DNA from: Symsagittifera roscoffensis
Taxonomy: Eukaryota; Xenacoelomorpha; Acoela; Convolutidae
DNA: 64,000 nucleotides
Direction: 5' to 3'
Assembly: GCF_963678635.1 (NCBI RefSeq)
Contig: NC_087066.1
Location: 47,343,129 to 47,407,128 of the forward strand
Shown one piece after another: positions 28,201 through 40,200 of the stretch. Under the pieces are notes generated by a model. The model had not been told where the DNA came from. It saw only the letters and a program-made list of their open reading frames with translations, and did not search any database. A program made the position numbers and the translations under genes. Position 1 is the first letter of the stretch. The number at the start of each line of letters is the position of its first letter.

Positions 28201-31200
28201 ATCAAAGCAGATTCAACCATTCTAGGAAACAAAACACTCCTCCGATACTTTCGCAAATTTAACAACACAACAATTAACGAAAAAACAGACCTTTTAGAGT
28301 ATAACCTAAATGAATCTACAGTTCCCTGTCTCCCTATAAGTATGATTCTTATAGCTTTTAATATTTCACATACACAAAATATTAAAGGACACTCTGGATC
28401 AGAAAAAACATATTCAAATTTTATACAAAATTTTTACTTCCCAAATGCACCAATTTGGATAAAAGTACTATGCAATGATTGTATAGTATGTCAACTAAAT
28501 AAACCTTACCCAAATCAAAAACAAATAGCACAAAAACAAGATTTTAAAGGACAAAGTTTGTACTTTAATCATCGTATCTCATTTGATACTAAAGGACCAA
28601 TTTCACCCTCATCAGAAGGAAACTCCTACATTATGGTAATTGTTGACGCATTTACACATTATGTAGCACTTAACCCAGTACCACATTGTAACGCTTATTA
28701 CGCTTACACAACACTCTATGAACACTGGATAGCAAAATTCGGACTACCAGAAATTTTAGTTACAGACAACGGTACAGAATTCATAAATAATGAAATAATA
28801 ACACTATGTCATTTATACAACATTAAACACAAACCACGTACATCTCATGCACCTTGGACAAACGGTTTAGTCGAAGGTATGAACCGTTCACTACAAGAAT
28901 ATCTTAGATGTATCATCAACGGAAATGATACAAAATATACCGAATGGTCAGCAGATGTAAAATTATTTCCCTTAGCATATAATTCACAAATCACGACAAC
29001 TTTAGGAATGTCACCATATGAAATGGTTTTCAACCAAAAGCCACGCAAACCAATAATGTTTACAGCAAATTCCCATAAAAACGCACAAGGTTATTGTCAA
29101 CCAACTAAAGACTCAATTTGTTATAACCTACCTTTACATACACACGATGAAGATCATTTTCATCACCCACAAATTCTTAAATTAGCCTCCGGTACACACA
29201 CCGAATGGATTTTAAATAGAGATAAGAAACACAATGAAATTTACCAAAAAATAACGAAAAAGTTATTACAAAGACAGAACATAAATGAACAAATCAATTC
29301 ACGTTTTACACCAGCTTCCGATTTAAAAATTGGAACATTTGTTTTAATACCTAATTTTAATACTCAAAAAGGAATTTCTAAAAAATTACAACCCCTCCGA
29401 AAAGGACCCTACCAAATAATTGCAAAACCCACTGATGTCACATATAAAATTACCGACTCAAACAAAAAAGAAATCGTTCAACATCGAAACAACCTATTAC
29501 CTTATTACCCAAAAGAATACGCACTCCGCGAATTAACCCAATTATATTCTTTCACAGGATTAAAAATCATTCAAAATGAACCACATCTGAAAAACACAGA
29601 ACAAAATGATAACCCCACCGAAAATCAAAACACAAAACCAACCGCCACCAAAAACAATACACAAAACCATAAAGAATCTCCAAAACAAAGAAAAAATAGA
29701 AAAATGACCGAACAAATAATACCCCAAGAAGAAATAGACAAATCAGAACATAGAAAAACAACAAGACTCCGAAATCAACCACGTAAAAACTACAAAATGT
29801 TCATCCCTCAATCTAAAATATTAAAGAAAGTAGAATTTAAAAAGTAATTTTAAGATTTTATACTTCACAATCTTGAAACCTCCGTAACAATTTTCATTTC
29901 ATTTTTTCAAAATAACAACCTCACAAGTACGCAATAATTCTAGTTCAAAATAGACCAATAGGATTCATCCAATCCGCCACTTTCTCTAACTCAAACTAAG
30001 ACCAATTAGACGAATAATCTAGAACTCCAGGCACATCTCTAACTATAACTTTACAACCTCCAGGTCAAAAATAAGCAAACCACTCCAACTTGACAGCTAA
30101 AATAAACATCACCATAATACCGTACCCCTCCCTTATCTAATAACCCAAAGATCAACAATATTTCCCCAACTCAGACCACGAATACCCCCAAAACAAATTT
30201 GATAACTTAGCCTAAAGTAACAAAATGAAGATTTTAATTAGCCTAAAGTATAAAAATCTCACCATACCCCGGATCATTTGACAAACAAAAATAAAGAAAA
30301 AGACGACCTCCCAGTCACCATGAAAATTGCCCCCAACAAATTTTTACAAAACTCAACCCACTTGTCAAAAAACTAATAAATAATTCGACCACACTAGAAA
30401 ATCGCCTCAAACAGCAAAAAATATTCGACCAAGAGATCATTTCTTAAATGCTTTTCTCTCAAACAGTCGCTCAAATACTTATAAATTTTAAACATTTTTT
30501 TTCAATACTTGAAGCTTTTATAATATTTCTTTTTGATCTACTTGAATCTTTTCTAATAATCTTAATCATTTTTTGTAACATTTTTTTAATTTTCTACACA
30601 ATACTCGAACTATTCCTCCAACTTTCCAAAACCCTTGAATATATCCACAGGTACGATTTTAACAACTTGTCTAAATGATACGAACAATTTTCAGTAGAAC
30701 TGATATTTTTTTATTGTTTGTAATTTTCATAACATTTCTATCATCCCTCATTTTGACCATATGTAAATGCATAAAGAAAGCAATCATCACATTTGCCCTA
30801 GCAACAATTTTTCTAATTATTTTTTTGGAAGAATATTATAATAAACATAAACCTTCCCACTAAAAGTAACAATTCAAAAATCCATCAAAAATTGCTACCC
30901 AACAGTCACAGAATCAGTCTTCACCGACATCATCCCAAGATAACCAAACACCACCTTCAACTACTCAAAATCCTCCAACATCTACACGAATTTCTTTTCA
31001 AGACAATCCATACACTTTTGAAGAACGGCACGCTCGTTTATCTGAACCACTAGAACCAGTTCAACGACAAGCATCCCTAAGTGAACCAACATATAATCTT
31101 TACCCAACACTACCACAAGAACTAAGTAGAATACGAAACCTTAGTCAAAACCAAAACACAACAGAAATAGATAGACAAATTATACATCCTCGACGAAACA

Positions 31201-34200
31201 GAAATTTTCAAACTCCCCGAGTTCATTTTGATATACCTCAATCCCCATCACAAACCACTCCAGAAAACACCACTGGTATCACACCAGAAACTCCTACACT
31301 TTTTTCACAACGAAGCACTTCAAGTCTCCCCTCAGACTACTTAGGTTCAACACCAACATCTGAACAAATACGTGAAAATCCTTTTAACCCCCCAAACCAA
31401 ACATCACGATTTCCATATTGGACTACACATTCATTTACACAAGGTGAACCAAATTTAGTCAATGACCCCATAGATATTTCTACGGATACAACAACATCCT
31501 CATCACTACCAGAAACATTATCACTACCATCAACACCATCAATAAGCCAATTTTCACCACTACCCTTTAACTTAAATTTTCCAAATAATCTCGACGCCAG
31601 ATATCGAGAACAATCATCAATAAATATTCCTTTAAGATTAGATTGGAATACATTCACAGCACCTCCACCATTATTTGGACAACATCAAGAAAGTAACCGC
31701 CTTCATAACTGGGCACTTAATAGGTTACAATATCGCCAAGATATTCACAACGATATCCGTGATCACAATATTCAAATACTCCAACAAAACAGTTTACAAT
31801 TAAAATTTGAAATCACAGTTAAGTTAAATAACATTACCCAACATCCCTACCCATTAAATCCACCTAACATAACAGCTCAATCACTACCACCACCGTTTAT
31901 AACTACTGAAGTAATATATAAATACGACAGATACACCAAAAACACAATTGGTTACATTACATTTTATAACCCATACTCAGGATTATCATACACATGTATA
32001 TTCTAAAATTATTAATTTTTCTCCAACTCCTTTTTCTAGTAACCTCAAATCAAAACATAAACCCTTCCCCTCGTACAGGACCACAAGATTTATTAGTAAC
32101 ACATTACGATTGCGAAGAAAATGAACAAAAAACACTACACAAATATGCAATAAATCAAGTATCACAATGTGAAACAGAACCACAAGCTATAGAAACCACA
32201 GATATAATAGCAACACTCTATTCAAAAGCCCGAGCAACAACAGTTACAGGTTATAAATTCACAGCAACATTTTCCGAAAAGAAAGTACATTGTTCACAAG
32301 TCTCGAACGGAAACAAAAACCGACTTGACCATGAATCATTCTATCAAAGTAATATAGAACGTCTTTTACATCTCAATCCCGACGATTGTAAAAATGAATT
32401 ACTTAGACTAAACATCACACGAAATAAAAACTCCCAAAGAAAGTTAGTAAATTTTCAAGTTTTTTCAGACTCTGTACATCAATCACAACTTGAAAGACAC
32501 CAAGGACATATAAAACTAGACGAAAAATACCCGTATAACGGCGCACACGGACGATTAACCTATGACCTACATGATAAACATTGGATACCACACATTGGTA
32601 TAAATAACCCATCAAACTGCAAAGCAGACACGAAAAATAAAGGATACCAAGAAATAATGTTTTTCGATTGGAAAATACAACTCGAAAAAATACAACTCAC
32701 ACGAGATTTATCTGATAATACAATGATCTATCAAGGAATCCGACTACCTTGTAAAAATGATCAAGGATATTGCGACCCTACAACGAGAACACAAGCAACA
32801 ATTGTTTGGTTCCCCGAAGATACATGTACAACATTTCAAGTAGCAAAAATACACGCTCGTATGATAAAATTTCACGAAAAATATTTTATACAATCAATTC
32901 CATATGAACAAGTCCATCCATCACGCAAACTAAGTTCCGATTTTAGAAACATAGATAATATAGAAAATAAATTGACACGTTTTCAAATATATCAAGAAAC
33001 AGAACTTGCATGTAAATACAGGAATCCACTTCACAGAACACAATACTCTGAAATATTAGTTGAATACGAAAAAGGATTCGACATGACCACTGGAAAAGTG
33101 AAAATCGACCCATATGCCACAGGTCATCCTCTAAACGAAGGAACATCCTATATACCAGTTAATTTTGAAAAAAGCAACGGACAACCTGGTGGACATCTAA
33201 AACCTTATGACACCAGAAGCACACGCTTACAAGAATTATCACTAATGAATACTACATATTTCGGTAATATCCACTATGATATTCATTTGGATATGAAACT
33301 AGACTATACAATTAGCCGCATTTTTCAAGAAATGTCACTCTCCGAATTAGAAACACTACACCAACTATGCGAATTAGAACGAACACAAATATTACAATCA
33401 CTTGCACTAGCAGTATTAAAAATACCCTACGCAGGATACCTATTATCTGGAAATAGATCAAATTTTTTAGACTACGAAGGAAACATCTTATGGTTTTATA
33501 CTTGTACTAAAAAAGTATCACCACTATACGTTTTTGAAGATAAACGATGTTATAAAAGAATCCCTATCTTTTATAAGAATAAAGTACATTTCGTGGATAC
33601 ACTTTCACGAAGAACCTATTTCTGGGATACCGCAGTCCCATGTGGATCAGAAAATAGCCACAATGTAGTACAACTAAACCCTGATGAAAATAAATATTAC
33701 CTTCTCACTCCATATCCCACATTAATGCAATCACTCAAAAAATTTTCACCAGAAAGCATTCGCGCTATTGCTCGAAACCCAAATATAGACTTACAATCAA
33801 TAGGAATCTATTCAAAATCAGATATTCAACATCACATTAGAACACAACAATTCCAGGAATTATTAACACAAATGGACACAATACAAAGACAATCAATAGA
33901 CCAAAATTTACGCAAACTTGCAGAAACCGCAGGATTTGCCGATATCTACACGCAAGACTATAGCGGATATTTTAAAGACATTAAAGATTATATATATCTA
34001 AACGGCGGAAAATACCGTCCCCAAGATATATCACCAATTAACATTTTTAGCTTTGTTACACTCAAGAATGAAATCCTTGATTTTCTAGGATGGCCCTACT
34101 ACATCTTAGAAAAATTGACTATTTTATACGCAATGTTTAACTTTATTGGATTTCTTTTCTCACTCTTAAAAGGAATCTACAATACATGTGCTATACACAC

Positions 34201-37200
34201 ACAAGTAAACAGACAAGCAAGCGTAGCACGCATACTCTTTGCTGGATTTTTTGGAATTTTTTCGACATCTATAAACAAAATTCTTTTAGACGCACAAATA
34301 AAAGAATATAACACAAAAATAACAACACGACAAAATACATACGACGAAGAACATAACAATGTCGACACACAGCCAACGGCACCACAATTACCACCCCTAC
34401 CAAATAACCATCCACTATCCCTAGTCCCACGAAATTTTCGAAATTTAGCCATCACACATAATCCAAATTTTAGACTCACCACATCGCAAAGTCCCGTCCA
34501 ACATATAATAACACATCAATCACAAGATGATAATACTTATGAACAAATTATTGAACAACCCCATACCACCGCTTTTCAATCTCAAAATAATAATTTTTTT
34601 AGCCCACGATGAGCCGCCAACTTGGATCACTCCATCGATCAAATTCCCATCCAACCAACCTTCCTTCTTCAATCCCAATAATACCACTTTTTGCTTTTCC
34701 GCCACCCGATTTTCCACCTAGCAATGTAACATCAGGCATGAATTCCGACACTAACTCACAAATTTCAGTTTTATACTCCATTTCACAGCTAAATAATCCG
34801 AATATTGAAACCCCCGATGAATTTGCCGACTCAGAACCATCTCCATCCAATAATTTTCATAACCCTTCTCATTTTTCTCAACCTCCTTTTCAACCCATTT
34901 TGTCAAATAACCCTGACCCAATCACTCCCACACCCTCTTATGCTTCCCAAGTTACCCCAACCTATTCCTCATACCATTCTGACCAATCATCTCCAGACAC
35001 CCCCCGAATCTCCCCAGAGCTAGACAATTTTATTACCCTCCAACAACAACCCTACCACCTTAACACCCCGACCATAAACCAAATCTCCTCCACTACAAAT
35101 TCATCCAACCCCCCTACACCCTCTTCAAATTATACTGAATCATTAGCACCATCATCCACATCAACTGAATCCTCACTCAACACTAATAGAGCTTACCGCA
35201 CTTTTAAAAGAAAGTTCCCCAACCATCCCTTCCCAGCAAAACCAGGAACAGCCCGTGAATACATCAACCACCCCCAACATACTAACACCAAAGAATTTTT
35301 AGCTATCACTTTACCCTCATTTCCACAATACACCTTAAACACCCCTCATGACGCTAACGAAACACGCAACTTTGTAGACGAATACGTTTTAATGCCCACT
35401 CTCTCTTGGACCTCATACTATCATTTCACTAACCCTCTTTGCTTACCTTTAACCAACACTTCCATCGATACAGACCGAAACAAAGATATGCTATATCGAC
35501 TAACTACACCACTCACCGCTAGACAGTTTACTTACGTAGGATATAAAAAATAACTAAAAATACACACTGCACCTAGAGCTAATGAATATACACTAGAATA
35601 CTACGATCACAACATCATCAGAGCTAACCAAGATCAATTCTTAGACGACGATCGCTTCGCTAATCCACAAATCACCGAGAAATTTTTCATCAAGACACCA
35701 TATGTATTTACACTAAACATTTTCGACCGAAAGTTTGATCACATTATTTCAGAAGCACTAACAAACACACAAGCATACGAAAGTTTTAAAGAACGCTTCC
35801 AAATCTTTTCACTAACCTTTCATTTCCTTGCACCACACGAAAGAGATTTACACTGCTCACACGATATTATGTTGCGCACTAAACAAACACATACATACAG
35901 TTACTATCGTTTCATCCAAAATCACTTTGACCTCCACACACCCTCTAGACAACCACACCATCGTTTCCAATTCATCAATTCAAAATACACTTCACCGTAT
36001 TTCCTAAATTTCACATATTGTATTAAAGACACTAACCTCCATGGTATTCTTCGTAATTATGACCCCATAACCCAAATGTATATTTTCTGCCCCATCACCA
36101 AGACCTTCAACGCCGAAGAATCCCGACCCTTCCTTATCCCGCACGAGTTTGTACAGCCTATAGAAATCCCAATTTTAGAATTCATCCACAACACTAAATT
36201 TAACCACAAATTATATAACTTAATCCAAAACACACCTTATGAGTTTGCAGTAGGCACTGAAGAATTAACCACTATTAAGGCACTTCAATTGCTTTGGCCA
36301 CTGCTTCAAACTAAAAATATCATCCGCATTCTAGCTAAACTACTCACAACTTCAGAACTAATTCACGACATCTTCCCCCACGGTTTTTTCCCCGACGACT
36401 AACAGGTAAGTATGAATTAAGTAAATATTACTAACTAATTAAAATATTGAAAAAACTCACCATTCTTTATTCATGTTTTCTTTAGATTTTTAGCCTTCAT
36501 CCTCGATCATCTGAAAAATTCACAAAAGAAAAATAAAAAATAGCAAACTTCTTCAAAACTGTTAAAAACCCTATTAAACTTGTGCACCAACAATTAAATA
36601 AATATAATACCAATGCAGTAAATTAATTTATAAAATTTTCCCCCAAAGCAGTAAATCTAATTATGATGAAAATTTGTATCTTAAAATTCCCCCATAACTA
36701 GCAGTAAATTTCCAAATTCTATGCAGTAAATTAATAAAATGCAATTGCAGTACTAACCTTTTGATATTTTCATTCATTCGCACAGAAATTCTATCCACAC
36801 TCGCACAGCTCGCCCACGAAGAATTGTTTAAAATAATGAATTTCAGTTTCAAGTTTTCACACTCAACAACTCTAACATATAATAACATGTTTCAAACTTT
36901 CCTTTAACCCGGTTGGAAAGGAATCATATACTAAACAAAACTAACCAACGCAGCTTACTAAATACCACAAATCATAGAATAACAGCATGACTAAGAAAAG
37001 GAAACCAACGGTACCCAAACCGGATTAACCCAGTTTAAAACTGGATAATTTATTCTTTTGAAGACTATTACAAAGTCTTAGAAAGAAATAATAAAACACA
37101 AAAAAGTCAAAAGACAAACCCATACCACAAACAATTTGCTTTTTAGAAAAAGTACATAACCAACAAGACATAAGTAAAACCACAACAAACCCAACATAAA

Positions 37201-40200
37201 ACGTTGTCACATAACAGGACCCCTCACAAACACCGCATGAAATTATACTCCCACACCTGGCCTAACCCACCAGGAAAGGACGTCCTGAGCATGCTCTATA
37301 GCCGGCCTAACCCACCGCGCTACATCCACGCTTTGTGACCACACCTTTATTTTTAATAAGAGCTACTCAAGGGTGAGTAACTCTTCAAAATAACCGAACT
37401 AAAACAAAAAGCTTTTGTGAAAACAACTAACTAAAATCATAATTAAAAAATACTAAACTAATAAAAGTTTTATAAAATGTAAAATCACATGATGCAATAT
37501 ATAGATCAGAATACAACACCAAGGACGAACATCAAAAGACAAGACGACCTCACTACACTCGAGAGAGAATGACCAACTACAATCGATATGCCGCTCACAA
37601 TCACAACTCAAAGGATTTAGAGTACGACTTGACTTCGCAGAAAAGGACTTCATTGAACTAGACCAATGACCACCTCGATGTTCAAGTATACGTAGAGATC
37701 CGAGTAACCAGGCATCCCCTCCACGCACAATCTCCACGCCATTCCCAAGCTAGATCAAACACAAAAGAAGTTTTCTCCGAAAAACAGAAAAACCTGACAT
37801 AGCCAACCATTCTGAAATCAGAATTGATGCTGTTGCAGAGACTCAGTCGTTGTCACAAGAAGAAGCGGAAGAAAATTATGATGTTCGCCAAATACCAACG
37901 TCCATCATCCATCCTTGAACTACAGAAGAACTGTTCTAAAAAACTCTGTAAAACCCGGATGGGTGGAACCTGATCTAAACTACATTTTATGATTGGATAA
38001 ATTAAATGTTTTACCAATGTAAAGTATTTAATATTAACCAATCATGATCCATCTAACTAACAACCCACTTATTTGTAAGTGCTGAAGTTACTTGTAATTT
38101 CAGCACCAGAGAGATTTGAATTTAACTTAGAAATTAGTTGGACTCTCCCGAGCACTTCAGCAGCCGCAATAAACCAGTATACCCTAGATCTATTGAGCCT
38201 AGCAGAGACTAGTTAAACAACCTGAGACTAGATAGTATAAGAGTAAGATTAGGATCGGTATTAGACTAAGAAGTTGCACGAATCTATCCGGCCGAAAATA
38301 AGATAGCGTGACGAGCAGACGGTGTACCCTATCCGAAATTACTCTATGAGTTACACTTCGGTCCTAACTCACAATTTCGAAAAAACAATGACTACCCACG
38401 CAGTAAAATTGATGTTTACGTAGAAAAAATGGCAGTTGGTGGCAAAACTGTGTAAGAACCATTATCTCTTTGTAATTGCATTGCGTGCGTAGTATAGTTT
38501 TTTTTTAAATGGAAAAATGGAATGTTTTAAATAAAAATCATATATCATGCCTTGCAGTGCATTGGGAACATTCAGGGCTTTGCCTCAAATGTAGCAACTC
38601 ATTTAGCTTCAGCGGCATATTTAACCCTCAAAATTTGACCATTTACTATCATAGGGCCCAGGCTATAGTCACGAACAAAAAGTAGCCCCCAAACTGCTTT
38701 ATTGGGATTTTACTTTTATTATATTCGATTATATCCTTTAAAGAATTGACTACTATCATAGATTAATTATTGAGTTTAGTTAAGAAAACCATTTTATTCA
38801 TTTATTATCGAATATATCAGGTTTCAAAACATTTATTATTTTTTTACAAACATCAGGCTGAAGTCTTCAAACACGTTTTTCGAAGTTTTGCAAAAAGTTG
38901 AATAAACTGTAAGTTTAGAAGTCGAAGATTTGCAAAACTTGCATCAATTGCAAATTGATGCAAGTTTTAAAAAAAACTTGAGAAAAATTTATACCTGGAT
39001 TACAGCCCATTATAATCCGTTATAATGGTTTTTAAATGATTTCAATTTATTTGAAATTTTCAAAAAAACGCAGTGGTGAATTGAAAGTCCTAAAAACCGA
39101 ATTATAATCCATAATTATGGAACATTTTTCGACTCTGTAATCCTTTATAATCAGTTTTTTTGATGAAATTCCTGTGCGAGATTTTTTAAAAATCATTCTG
39201 ATTGAAAAAATTCGTTTACATCATAAGCCTTTAATTTTGAGTAAAAGCACGTTTGAAAGATAAAAAACAAGTTTGCAGCTGAGCTTAACAAAAACCAATT
39301 AAAAATGAGCTAATTTTTGTCTCATTTTGAAATTTTTGGCTAAAAACTTCTCGCAGTTCTGGGGATATTGGTTTATTAAATTACATTTTTAAAGTATTTC
39401 GTTTATTTTCAGAGGGGATTGTCCAATGGGTTATCTGAGTGTGAAAAGTTACCCGGGTCGACCAAAAATACTATTCATACAATTTTCATGCATGGAAAAA
39501 CGCGCTTACTCATACACTTTTAAAGTAAATCCATAAGTAAACAAAATTGCATGAAATGTCTGATGTATGACTTCTCTAATATGGAAATTGTATGACCAGC
39601 ATTTTTCCATTAATCAATTTTTTTCATATGTAATTTCTCAAAATTTTTGGGTTCTGTTCGTCGCCGAGCACAAGTGACAAACTCATTAGTTTACTCAAAG
39701 CTAAAGTCACCAAAAGTATGCCCGTCTTACCTTAACAATGCATCGGAAACGACCTGCTCTTCCACAACTGATAGCTTCAAACTTTTAAATTTTGGCAAAA
39801 TTTTCTTAATATTATAATTTTTAAAAACTGAATTTTCTATTAACGAGGCATTGATCAAGGCATACATACACATGCCATATTAAAAAAATAGGTGTTTTGA
39901 GAAGTTTTGAAAAAAGTTTCCTGTGAAACGGAAAAAAAATTAAGATCAAGAAAAAATTAAATTCTGTGTACCAAAGATTTTGCATGAAAAATTTTTTTGT
40001 GAAATTCGTTTGGCGGTTGAAAAATTTTCTGCCGTCTCCCAAAGAAAATTGCAGTTGATTTTTTTTGGGGGGGGGGGGGGGTAGCACTTTCGAAACTGCT
40101 TGAAAAATGTAGCAATTTTAGCAAAATGTATAAAATTTGTTTGACTAGTATTTTCTCATTGACTCAGTTTATGGAATTGGTATTACAAGCTTTTTCGGCC

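Larger units (their letters stand above)
24398..38371 (+). mobile_element. 13,974-bp LTR retroelement with pol, envelope-like and several novel ORFs
   Basis: Two 408-bp LTRs, identical by eye, with TG/CA ends and CAAT target duplications. Internal order is primer-binding site, 1.25-kb non-coding leader, pol, 0.6-kb spacer, two small hydrophobic ORFs, a Met-free frame, envelope-like ORF, a stop-split frame, an 80-bp intron and a 1.5-kb 3' region. No gag or aspartic protease is visible before pol. The + strand is strongly A/C-rich and G-poor. It is inserted sense to the secreted-protein gene. LTR identity implies a young insertion, so the odd frames are less likely to be decay. Confidence 0.95.

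Noticed and set aside
35551-35553. Alternative genetic code (TAA read as sense) to explain stops in the retroelement
   Set aside because: MRPL58, COQ7 and GOLGA7 end at normal stops in the expected places and other frames respect TAA. Local readthrough or mutation is enough.
37453-37737. 94-codon antisense frame in the retroelement 3' region
   Set aside because: Antisense to the element, no domain and no conserved start; probably fortuitous.
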